This document shows, in pieces, positions 1 to 8,093 of a DNA stretch of 64,000 bases. Position 1 is the first letter of the stretch, and the number at the start of each line of letters is the position of its first letter. Made by a program: the position numbers and the translations under genes. The notes beneath the pieces were generated by a model that was not told the origin of the DNA, ran no database searches, and saw only the letters and a list, made by a program, of their open reading frames with translations. Source of the DNA: Nevskiales bacterium (GTDB taxonomy: Bacteria; Pseudomonadota; Gammaproteobacteria; Nevskiales; Nevskiaceae); contig JAQVDP010000008.1 of assembly GCA_028698335.1 (NCBI GenBank), positions 156,623-220,622 of the forward strand. Direction: 5' to 3'.

Positions 1-387
1 GTTGCCGCTTGCGTCGAAGCGTGCACGGCCCTTGTTGCGGAACGTCGCCTCCATGTACTCCCAGGGACTCAGCCGCATCACGTCGGTGGTCGTCGGTACC
101 ACCTTCAGGTGGCGCCCGAGATGGCGGACCTGATGCAGCTTCGCCGGCTCCATCAGCTCGGCCACCGCCTCGACATTGTCGGCGGTGATCAGGTCCCCGC
201 TCTTGATCCGTCCCTTGGTATAGCCCTCGATCGACAGCAGCTCGTCCGGATAGGCCTTGGTGATGTCGCCGCTGTCCGCCAGCGCGCGATGCAGCGGCAT
301 CAGGACTCCGGTCGCCAGCACACCCCTGAGCATCTGCTCAAGGAAGTGCCGCCGGCTGTAGCCGGAGTCGAAACGTCTGACGTGCAT
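1..387 (-). CDS. DUF1329 family Tat-exported protein, second copy (C-terminus off the left edge)
   Basis: This is an incomplete gene. It reads from an ATG at 387 leftward for 129 open codons to the window edge. The product starts MHVRRFDSGYSRRHFLEQML and then has a hydrophobic stretch ending near ALADSG. The SRRHFL motif fits a twin-arginine signal, so export to the periplasm is expected. After the signal it aligns residue for residue with the DUF1329 protein at 3511-4887; both share ITKAYPDELLSIE-like and ADNV-like segments, so the two are paralogues. DUF1329 proteins are periplasmic or envelope proteins with a proposed lipoprotein-sorting-like fold and no proven substrate. It is the last visible gene of the minus-strand operon starting at 7454, about 100 bases after the DUF1302 gene. 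The family call rests on homology to the complete neighbour. Confidence 0.85.
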   Translation of the reverse strand, partial: MHVRRFDSGYSRRHFLEQMLRGVLATGVLMPLHRALADSGDITKAYPDELLSIEGYTKGRIKSGDLITADNVEAVAELMEPAKLHQVRHLGRHLKVVPTTTDVMRLSPWEYMEATFRNKGRARFDASGN

Positions 388-487
388 GCCGAACCTCGGT
401 ATTGAATCCGCCGGTCCCAGCCGCCCCCTGTTTCGCAGAAGGGTGTCCGGCGGCGCGAACGCCGCCGGCACAAGGGGGGAGAGCCGG

Positions 488-2413
488 TTAGAACTGGTAG
501 CTGATGCGCATGGAGAACTCGTCGGCCCATTCGGCCGTCGACAGCGCATTGCTGTTGGGATTGCCGCTGACGGTGTCGATGTAGTTGTAGAACGCCTCCA
601 CCGTGAATTTGCCGTTGGGCTTCCAGCGCACCGCCGGCTGCAGCAGCAAGCCGCCCTCGGCGTCGTACAGCGCGGCGAAATCGGCGCGCCAGACCAGGCT
701 CGGGAACGGCTGCTGGAACGCGAACACCAGATAGTTGGAGCCGCCGTCGATGCCGCCGGTGGTCGACACCGACTCCTCCGGCGTCGCGCCGAAGCCGCTC
801 AGATGGCGCCCGAACAGATCGCTCTGCGACTTGTGCATGTACTGGAACACGAAGTAGGTCGCCGGGAACGCGCGGGTGAAGCGATGGTATTTCTCCATCA
901 CCAGCGCGCTGGTCCACTCGTCCTGGTCGATGTAGTTGCGGCTCAGCGAGGTGTTGGTGAACTTGCGGTTGGGAACGTAGGTCGCCTCGAGGTTGATGAT
1001 CAGCTGGTCGAGGAACGACCCCGGCTCACCCAGCACGACGTAGCTGGTGCCGAGCCCGAACACGCGCTCACGGAAATACTCGCGGGCGATATGGCCACGC
1101 ATGCCGCCGGAGAGCTGGAAGAACAGGTCCAGCTCGCGCCGCGCCGCCTCGTCCGATTCGACCGGCGCCGCCAGCAGCAGTCGCGACTGCGGGAACTCCT
1201 CGATCGACGCGTTGAGACCCTCCAGCGCGTCGAGCCGCGCCATCGCGGCATAGGTGAACCACTCATCGGCGGAATGGACGCCGGTCGGATCGACCTCGAA
1301 CGCGGTCTCGGCGAGGATCGAACCGGTCACCGGAATCCCGCCGCCCGGCAGCAGATCGACGACCGCCTGCAGCAGGTTGCCGAGATTGTCGGTCAGCCCG
1401 GGAATCACGTTCGGCAGGGTCCCCGGCAGGCCGCGGTTGACGCCGGATTTGGTCCAGCGGAACACGCCGTCGGGGTTGTAGCGATAGCTGTAGATCGCCT
1501 GCACGCCGAAGTCGCCGATGCTGCCGCGGATGCGGGCACCGTAGTTCAGCTCGTCGCTGTAATCGTCGTAGAAGTCACGCACGGTGAACTGCGAGGCGAT
1601 GACGTTGTACGACGTGTTCGGATTGCCGTACACGGTGGACTGGAACTTCTGCGCGAAGGTGTCCAGCTCCCAGTTCTCGTTGAGCTGGTAGGCGATGCGC
1701 ACGCCCAGCGCCGGCACGCGCTTGTCGGAGTATTCCTCGCTCGCGAAGTCCAGGATCGAATGCCGGCGGAGGTCCAGACCGTTGGGCACGTCGAGCACGC
1801 GGAAGAACAGCGCCTGGCCCCAGGCGATCTGCTGGTTGCCGATGCGCACCAGCAAAGGACCGTTCTGGTAGTCCAGGTACAGCGCCGGCAGGTCGACCAT
1901 GTAGTCGCGCCCGGTCCACTCCAGCGGATTGGCCTTGCCGCCGCCCTCGATCGCGTAGTCGAAGTAGTTCGGCTGCTGGTAGTAGTCGCAGCAGGCCTGG
2001 CTGTCGGCCTGCGTCGGGTTGAACTCGTCGTAGATGACCGGGTCGTAGATCGCGCGGACACTGCCGACGAAGTTGAAGTTGTCGCCGAACTTGTAGCCGA
2101 TGTCGAGGCGGCCACGCAGGTACATCATGTTGAAGTCGTTGTCGGTCTCGGCGATCTGGCGCGTCTCGACATCGTTGAACAGACCGGCCTCGGACGGCGG
2201 GATGCCGCCGCTGCGTTCGACGGCGACACCGTTGAACAGGTTGCCGCCCTGGTTGTATGGGTTTTCTTCACCGCCGAGCTTGTAGGCCGCCTCGTAGCGC
2301 AGGTAGCCGCTGACGTTGAGGCTGTCGAAAATGCCGTCTGCGGACGCGCCCCCTGACACCGCCATCGAGGCCGCGAATGCCGCGACTGCCCCGATCCTGT
2401 TCCGCTGATTCAT
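488..2413 (-). CDS. DUF1302 family outer-membrane-like protein
   Basis: The 641-residue product has an N-terminal signal peptide (about residues 1-25, cleavage likely near GGASA/DG). It is otherwise rich in alternating aromatic and polar residues, with segments such as GYLRYEAAYK and NYGARIRGSIGDFG. It ends in ISYQF, and a terminal phenylalanine is typical of outer-membrane beta barrels. This matches DUF1302, a family usually encoded beside DUF1329, YCF48 and MMPL genes. The function is unproven; transport or display of hydrophobic compounds at the outer membrane is an inference from the operon. The ATG at 2413 was chosen because the signal peptide begins there, although the reading frame stays open a further 960 bases upstream through the next gene. 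Confidence 0.85.
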   Translation of the reverse strand: MNQRNRIGAVAAFAASMAVSGGASADGIFDSLNVSGYLRYEAAYKLGGEENPYNQGGNLFNGVAVERSGGIPPSEAGLFNDVETRQIAETDNDFNMMYLRGRLDIGYKFGDNFNFVGSVRAIYDPVIYDEFNPTQADSQACCDYYQQPNYFDYAIEGGGKANPLEWTGRDYMVDLPALYLDYQNGPLLVRIGNQQIAWGQALFFRVLDVPNGLDLRRHSILDFASEEYSDKRVPALGVRIAYQLNENWELDTFAQKFQSTVYGNPNTSYNVIASQFTVRDFYDDYSDELNYGARIRGSIGDFGVQAIYSYRYNPDGVFRWTKSGVNRGLPGTLPNVIPGLTDNLGNLLQAVVDLLPGGGIPVTGSILAETAFEVDPTGVHSADEWFTYAAMARLDALEGLNASIEEFPQSRLLLAAPVESDEAARRELDLFFQLSGGMRGHIAREYFRERVFGLGTSYVVLGEPGSFLDQLIINLEATYVPNRKFTNTSLSRNYIDQDEWTSALVMEKYHRFTRAFPATYFVFQYMHKSQSDLFGRHLSGFGATPEESVSTTGGIDGGSNYLVFAFQQPFPSLVWRADFAALYDAEGGLLLQPAVRWKPNGKFTVEAFYNYIDTVSGNPNSNALSTAEWADEFSMRISYQF

Positions 2414-2466
2414 ATCGCTCTGTCTCCTCGCTGTATTTGATGACCGCCGAGCGTCGTGGCGCGCTC

Positions 2467-3444
2467 CTAGCGGTTGCTCCCGATGCGGGCAATGCGCTCG
2501 GCCTGCCCGACGACGATCACCCCCCCGTCTCCGGGCGCCCGGCCCGCGGCGAGATACCAGACTCTCGCCACGTCGCCGGCCCGGACCTGTTCCCAGTTGC
2601 CCCCGTTGTCCTCGCTGACCAGCATCTCGCGCATCCCCGGGACGACCACCAGGCCGTCCGCGGTCACCGACACGCCCAGCAGGTTGGCGTCCGTCGGCAC
2701 GTCCAGCTTGTCCCAGCTCGCGCCCCCGTCCGCGGTACGCAGCACGGTGCCGCTCTGGCCGACGGCGAAGCCGAGTCCGTCGCCGCGTACATCGAGCGCG
2801 AACAGCGACGCCTCGCCCTGGCGCACACGGCTCCAGCTCGCGCCCTCGTCGTCGGAGCGCAGGATCAGGCCGGATTCGCCGACCGCCAGGAAGCGTCCGC
2901 CGCCGAGCGCCTGCACCGCATACAGGTGTGGCTCGAAGCCGCCGTCGACGAGCGTGCTCCAGTCGACCTTGACCGGCTGCCAGCTCTTGCCGGCATCCTC
3001 GGAGCGGACGATCGCGCCAAAGGACCCGACCGCGACGGCGACCGATGCGGCATCCAGGTCGACGCCCATCAGGCGCTGCTCGGATCCGCTCGGCGCGGAG
3101 ACCCACTGCCCGTCGGCATCGCGACGGGCGGTGATGCCCATCTGGCCGACGGCAACGCCCTGGCCGTCGCGGACCGCGATCGCCAGCAGCGCCAGCTTCG
3201 TGTCGGTCGGCTCGAACGCCCAGGTGGCCCCGGCGTCGGCGCTGCGCATGACCCGGCCGCCGGCGCCGACCGCGTAGGCGGCCTCGCCGTCGAAGGTCAC
3301 GTCGAACAGGGCGCGATGCGCCGTGCCGATGTGCAGACGCTGCATCTGCGCCGCGCCGGCCGTGGCCGCGGCGACGCATAGCGCCGCGCCGAGCCCGACG
3401 CCGAACAGACGTTTTGCAACTCCACTTGATGACAGTGCACTCAT
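2467..3444 (-). CDS. YCF48/BNR-type beta-propeller protein
   Basis: The 325-residue secreted protein has an N-terminal signal peptide with hydrophobic core VGLGAALCVAAATAGAA. The mature part carries at least five Asp-box repeats of the form S/T-x-D-x-G-x-x-W (SADAGATW, SEDAGKSW, SDDEGASW, TADGGASW, SEDNGGNW). This is the seven-bladed propeller pattern of the photosystem II assembly factor YCF48 and its bacterial relatives. In this operon context it is probably a periplasmic scaffold or chaperone for the DUF1302/DUF1329/MMPL machinery, which is inference. An ATG 51 bases further upstream is possible, but the ATG at 3444 follows GAGAAGAAG and begins a normal signal peptide. Confidence 0.85.
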   Translation of the reverse strand: MSALSSSGVAKRLFGVGLGAALCVAAATAGAAQMQRLHIGTAHRALFDVTFDGEAAYAVGAGGRVMRSADAGATWAFEPTDTKLALLAIAVRDGQGVAVGQMGITARRDADGQWVSAPSGSEQRLMGVDLDAASVAVAVGSFGAIVRSEDAGKSWQPVKVDWSTLVDGGFEPHLYAVQALGGGRFLAVGESGLILRSDDEGASWSRVRQGEASLFALDVRGDGLGFAVGQSGTVLRTADGGASWDKLDVPTDANLLGVSVTADGLVVVPGMREMLVSEDNGGNWEQVRAGDVARVWYLAAGRAPGDGGVIVVGQAERIARIGSNR

Positions 3445-3510
3445 CTTCTTCTCGCTGCGCCCGCCGCCGATGCCTGCGGCGCCGACGGCGGGCATGCCGG
3501 TGGAACGGAC

Positions 3511-4887
3511 TCAGGTACCCAGACGCTGGATCGCGGTCGTCGTCAGGTACTTGTTGTAGACGTCGGTGTCGCCGGCGGTCAGCAGGCTCTTGTAGCCACC
3601 CGCGCAGCTCTCGGTCTGATGGATGCGGCTCATGCGGTTGGACTGCACGTCATGGCTGTGGATGTAGGTCCACGACCAGTCCGGATTGCCATTGGCGTCC
3701 TTGACCACGACGTTGCCGTCCTTGTAACGCGACCAGCCGGCCTCGAACGACTTCCACACGTCGCCGCGACGATCGAAGGTGTTGTAGGCGATGAACATCT
3801 GGTTGCGGACGTCGATCCACACCCGCTTCTTGCCCACCGGCGAACGCGGATATCCGGTCGGCTCGGCCTCCAGCACGATGACTTCCGGCACCAGCGACAT
3901 CTTGGTGTCCCAGAAGGTCTTGCCCTTCGGTCCGCCGTGCGTACCCGGCTCCCAGTTCTTCTTCGACCCGTGGAAGGTGTCGCTGACCGCGCCGAGCATC
4001 GGCTTGCGCTCGACGATCTTGTAGTTGCCCCAGGTCAGCATCGGATCGCCCGCGGCCCAGGCGTCGGACAGGAACCAGGTGACGCCCGGCACCAGCGGCT
4101 CGAAGCGCTGGTTGGTCGGGAACTGGCGCACGCGCTTGAACGCCGGCAGATAGCCGTACAGCTCGGGGAACTCGCGCTGGTCGTACTTCCAGATGCTCAG
4201 GAACGACGAGCCGGAGATATCGTTCGGCGCGGTGAACCACACCGACTGATAGCGCAGCAGATCCTTCTTGTCCTGGAACACGGTGCCGTCGAGGCGGCCG
4301 GTGGCCTGCAGTTCGGCCCAGACGAAATCGTACTGGTAGGCCTCGCTGCCGTCCGGCGCGATGTCCCACTGCCGGATCGCGTACTGGCAGTAGTCGTGGC
4401 GCCCCCACGACAGCGTGATGTTGGCGATGGTCTCCTCGCCCGACTTCGGATCGGTGAACGGCAGGCCACCGATCCACGGACCGCCGTTGTCGGCGTAGAT
4501 GTTGCCGTCGGGGCCGATCTTCGCCTTGCCCTTGTTGCGCAGGGTCGCCTCGAGGAACTTGGGCGGGAACAGCGTCTCCATGTCGGTGACGGTGTCGACG
4601 ATCTCGATGCGACGGCCCATCTCCTTGACCTGCATGTACGAGATCGGATCGAGCAGATCCTTGACGATGTCGACGTTGTCGGCAGTCAGGATGTCACCCG
4701 GCTTGATCTTGCCCTTGGTGTACATCTCGATCGACATCAGTTCGTCCGGATAGGCCTTGCTGATGTCCGCGCCCTCCGCGACCAGCGGCCACAGCGGCGT
4801 CAGGACGCCCGCGGCCGCGACGCCCTTGAGCGTCTTCTCCATGAACATGCGGCGCGAGTAGTTGAAGTCGTACTTCCTGATATGCAT
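3511..4887 (-). CDS. DUF1329 family Tat-exported protein
   Basis: The product is 458 residues. The ATG at 4887 has a GGAGGAGCT ribosome-binding site eight bases upstream. It begins MHIRKYDFNYSRRMFMEKTL and continues through a hydrophobic stretch to VAEGA. SRRMFM fits a twin-arginine signal, suggesting export in a folded state. The rest matches DUF1329, a family of about 450 residues now often labelled outer-membrane lipoprotein-sorting protein. No catalytic motif is evident. It sits between the MMPL transporter (77 bases upstream) and the YCF48 gene (66 bases downstream), all on the minus strand, so it is probably co-transcribed. The nearly colinear partial copy at 1-387 shows that this operon carries two DUF1329 genes. 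Confidence 0.88.
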   Translation of the reverse strand: MHIRKYDFNYSRRMFMEKTLKGVAAAGVLTPLWPLVAEGADISKAYPDELMSIEMYTKGKIKPGDILTADNVDIVKDLLDPISYMQVKEMGRRIEIVDTVTDMETLFPPKFLEATLRNKGKAKIGPDGNIYADNGGPWIGGLPFTDPKSGEETIANITLSWGRHDYCQYAIRQWDIAPDGSEAYQYDFVWAELQATGRLDGTVFQDKKDLLRYQSVWFTAPNDISGSSFLSIWKYDQREFPELYGYLPAFKRVRQFPTNQRFEPLVPGVTWFLSDAWAAGDPMLTWGNYKIVERKPMLGAVSDTFHGSKKNWEPGTHGGPKGKTFWDTKMSLVPEVIVLEAEPTGYPRSPVGKKRVWIDVRNQMFIAYNTFDRRGDVWKSFEAGWSRYKDGNVVVKDANGNPDWSWTYIHSHDVQSNRMSRIHQTESCAGGYKSLLTAGDTDVYNKYLTTTAIQRLGT

Positions 4888-4964
4888 GTGTAGCTCCTCC
4901 GGGTATTCGATGTCCCTAACAGCGCCTGCGCGAGCCCACAGGCGACGTGATTGCCAACAGGCCC

Positions 4965-7454
4965 TCAGCCGGTCGCCGGCGTCGGACCGGCGTCCGCTGC
5001 CGACGGATAAGACGTTGCTTTGGATGCAGGCTCCGGCGCGCCGTGCGCGGTGTCCGTGAACTTGGACAGATCGACGTTCTCGCCGACGAGCAGATCGGTG
5101 CGGCCGACGAACTTGGGCTTGAACAGCCACACCAGCAGCGGTACGACGACGAGCGCCGTCACCATGTTGATGAGCATCGTCAGCACCAGCAGCAGGCCCA
5201 TGTCCGCCAGGAATTTGAGATCCGACAGGAAGTACCAGGGCGCGATGCCGAGCAGCATGATCGTCGCGGTGAACAGGATCGCCTTGCCGGTGGTGGTCAG
5301 CGCGGCGGTGATCGCGTAGCCGAAATCCGGTTTCTCCGCGTCGAATTCCTCGCAGACGCGACTGAGCAGGTAGATGCCGTAGTCGATGCCGACCCCCACA
5401 CCGATCGCCGCGACCATCAGTGAGTTGATGTCCAGACCGACACCCATCGTGTACATCGTCGCGACCAGGATCACGTTGGCGAGGTTGACCGGAACCAGCA
5501 GGACCAGCCCCGCGACCACCGAACGGTACGCGAACGAGCAGACGATCAGGATCACGATGTTGAGGAACGCCAGGATGCGCCACTCGTAGGCCGCGACGGT
5601 GTCGTTCATGGCCTGCTGCAGCGCGATCGTGCCGGTGCCCAGGCGCACCCTGAAGGCGTCGTGATCGAGACCGACGCCATCGACGGCCTTGCGCGCGCTG
5701 GCCAGCGCCGCGTCGACGGTCTCCTGCTTGTTGTCCTTGTACCAGAGCGAAACCGTGGAGTTCTGCTGTTCGAAATCGACGACATGCGAGAACGCCTTGG
5801 CGCTGCTGCCGAGCATGATCGCGGTGGCGGCGGCGCTGACCATTTCCTGGGTCGTGTCGATCGGCAGCCACTTCGGGTTGCCGCCGGCGTAGAGGCGGTT
5901 GCCCTCCATCAGGTAGTCCGCGAACGACAGCGTCGCCCGTGGCGGCGCCTCGCCCTCCTCGATATCGGCCTGCAGCGCCTGCATCGTGAAGATCGTGTCG
6001 GCCTGCCGCGCGACGCGACTCGGGTTCTTCGGATCCTTGGCCTCGAGCACGATCTCCAGCGTATTGACACCGGGGAAGTTGCGGTTGATGGCGGCCACCG
6101 CGGTATTGAACTCGGAGTCCTCCCACAGCAGGTTGCTGCCTTCGACCGGATTGCCGATCTTGATCTGCGACGAGCTGTAGGCCGCCAGCGCGCCGACGAT
6201 GACGATCACCACCGTCGTCACCCGCGCCGGCCCGCCGTAGGTCAGGCGCGCCAGCCCGGCCAGCACGCGCTTGATCGCCACGTGCACGCCGCCTTCGCCG
6301 GTCTTGCCGATGATGCGGTCGATGTTCTTCGGCGGCGGCAGCACCGACAGCAGCAGCGGCGCCAGGATCACGCCGGTCGGGATCAGCATCATCGCCCAGA
6401 AGCCGCAGAACAGCGCGAAGCGCTCCATCGCCGGGATCGGCGCCATCGCGATCAGGAAGATGCCGGCGGCGTCGGTGACGATGCCGAGAATGCTCGGCGC
6501 CATCATCACGCTGGTGGTGATCTGCGCGGCCTTGACCCGGTCGCCGACGTGGGCATAGACCTCGTAGTAGCGTTCGGCGAACTGCACGCAGTGACTGAAG
6601 GATCGCGCGACCAGCAGCAGCGGCACGATCATCAGCAGCGGCTCGATCGGCGAGCGGATCCAGCCGGCGAAGCCGAAGCCCCAGATCGCGCAGACCGCGC
6701 TGGCGATCAGCGGCGTCAGGACGCCGGCGATGTTCTGCATGTAGACCACCAGCGCGAGGATCAGCGCGGTCAGCGTGACCGCGAAGATGCCGATCATCTG
6801 CGCCTCATACTGGTACACCCAGCCGGTCAGCGCCGGCTGCCCGGCGAGGTAGACGTCGTGGTGCTCGTCGCGCGCCGCCTCGACCAGGTCCTGCACGTAA
6901 TTGAAGGCTTCGCCGTAGTCGAGACGCGATTCGATGAAGGTCGCGTTGATCAGCGTCGCCGAACCGTCACCGGAAACCAGAAAGTTGCGGACCGCCGGGG
7001 AGCTTTCGACTCTTTCCCGGAAAACATCCAACTCTTCCTGGCTCTGCGGAACGTGGTCCTCCATCAGCGGCTTGATGTCGATACCGAATGGAGTGGCCTC
7101 CGCGTAGCGCGCCTTCTCGGTCGCGATCGACAGCACCTGGTCGTGGTCGACCCCCGGAGCCAGATCGATGTCACGGGTGAATTTCCAGACTTTCTGCAGG
7201 GTGTCGGTGTTGTAGATGTCACCGTCCTTGCGCTGGATCATCACCGTCATCGTCAGCGGATTGCCGAAGTTCGGGTGGTCCCTGAAGGTCTCGGCGAAGG
7301 GGTGCCCCTCCGGCAGCAGATCCGAAAAGATGGTCTGCAGTTTGACGTTGGGAATCCCCAACGCGAACAGCACGGTCAGCGCGATCATCACACCGGCGGT
7401 GATCCGCCGGTGGCCCAGTACCCAGCTTGCGATACGGAAACGGACGGAATGCAT
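4965..7454 (-). CDS. MMPL/RND family transporter
   Basis: The 829-residue inner-membrane protein has a first transmembrane segment at about residues 18-35, a large periplasmic loop containing DLLPEGHPFAETF, and two clusters of membrane helices with loops between them. This is the MMPL (Mycobacterial membrane protein Large) branch of RND exporters, which move lipids or hydrophobic molecules using the proton gradient. The central RND motif region (FNIVILIVCSFAYRS and MGVGLDINSLMVAAIGVGVG) is intact. It is the promoter-proximal gene of the operon running down to position 1. The partner genes DUF1329, YCF48 and DUF1302 would supply periplasmic and outer-membrane parts. The substrate is unknown, and steroids or lipids are only a guess from the degradation genes elsewhere in the window. 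Confidence 0.88.
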   Translation of the reverse strand: MHSVRFRIASWVLGHRRITAGVMIALTVLFALGIPNVKLQTIFSDLLPEGHPFAETFRDHPNFGNPLTMTVMIQRKDGDIYNTDTLQKVWKFTRDIDLAPGVDHDQVLSIATEKARYAEATPFGIDIKPLMEDHVPQSQEELDVFRERVESSPAVRNFLVSGDGSATLINATFIESRLDYGEAFNYVQDLVEAARDEHHDVYLAGQPALTGWVYQYEAQMIGIFAVTLTALILALVVYMQNIAGVLTPLIASAVCAIWGFGFAGWIRSPIEPLLMIVPLLLVARSFSHCVQFAERYYEVYAHVGDRVKAAQITTSVMMAPSILGIVTDAAGIFLIAMAPIPAMERFALFCGFWAMMLIPTGVILAPLLLSVLPPPKNIDRIIGKTGEGGVHVAIKRVLAGLARLTYGGPARVTTVVIVIVGALAAYSSSQIKIGNPVEGSNLLWEDSEFNTAVAAINRNFPGVNTLEIVLEAKDPKNPSRVARQADTIFTMQALQADIEEGEAPPRATLSFADYLMEGNRLYAGGNPKWLPIDTTQEMVSAAATAIMLGSSAKAFSHVVDFEQQNSTVSLWYKDNKQETVDAALASARKAVDGVGLDHDAFRVRLGTGTIALQQAMNDTVAAYEWRILAFLNIVILIVCSFAYRSVVAGLVLLVPVNLANVILVATMYTMGVGLDINSLMVAAIGVGVGIDYGIYLLSRVCEEFDAEKPDFGYAITAALTTTGKAILFTATIMLLGIAPWYFLSDLKFLADMGLLLVLTMLINMVTALVVVPLLVWLFKPKFVGRTDLLVGENVDLSKFTDTAHGAPEPASKATSYPSAADAGPTPATG

Positions 7455-8093
7455 CTTAGGATGGCCTGCGGAAGTGTATTGAAAGGAATGTCAGCCGGCG
7501 TGCGTCCGCCGATCGCGGAGATCCGATCGCGGCGCGGAGGTCCATGCGTGATTCGGCACCGCCACGGGGGCGTGCTCGGGGCGTGCGGCTGCCGCAATCG
7601 GCATATCCACATGCAGCGCAGCGGTCGTATGACTCACATGCAGCTCCTCTCGTCGCACGGGAACCTTCTATGTCGAAGTTCCCTGTAGTTATGGGCGAGG
7701 CGGACCTCGCCATTCGCACGTCTTCATCGGTGTATGACGTTGGCCGCAGTCTAGGAGCGCCCCGCAACCACCCACACCACACTTACGGGTAGTTTTCCGA
7801 CATTGGCGCCGCCATCGACAACGCGGCGCCGGGGATTGGCACACGGGGCATTCCCAGCCCAAAGGCTGGGGCCCGGGCACGATGCGGCGATTACGCTACA
7901 CTCGACCCGAGGTCCGAATCGTTGCGCCGGGACCGGCGCATCGCACCGCAGCATCACAACATCGGCCCCGGTCGCTCACCGAACAGACAGGCTGGCCCAG
8001 GCGTTCGCCAGGGACGTTTGACGCCGGCCCGTCATCCACCCTCGGCACAGTCATTGCTGTGCCTAAACACGGAATGCTGGAGACCTGACCGCC
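7455..8093. promoter_or_regulatory. Divergent intergenic region between MMPL operon and pyruvate carboxylase
   Basis: About 640 bases without a convincing gene, presumably carrying the promoters of the minus-strand MMPL operon and the plus-strand pyruvate carboxylase gene. Three inverted repeats are visible: GGGAACcTTC-TATGTC-GAAGTTCCC at 7659-7683 (one extra base in one arm), GGCGAGG-CGGA-CCTCGCC at 7694-7711, and CCCAGCC-CAAA-GGCTGGG at 7853-7870. None has a U-tract and none matches an operator I recognise. Short ORFs here overlap one another in several frames and lack ribosome-binding sites. Confidence 0.5.

Noticed and set aside
386..2356. A 656-codon plus-strand ORF opposite the DUF1302 gene
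   Set aside because: Antisense to a gene with signal peptide and barrel ending; low-complexity Arg/Val/Glu composition typical of GC-rich shadow frames.
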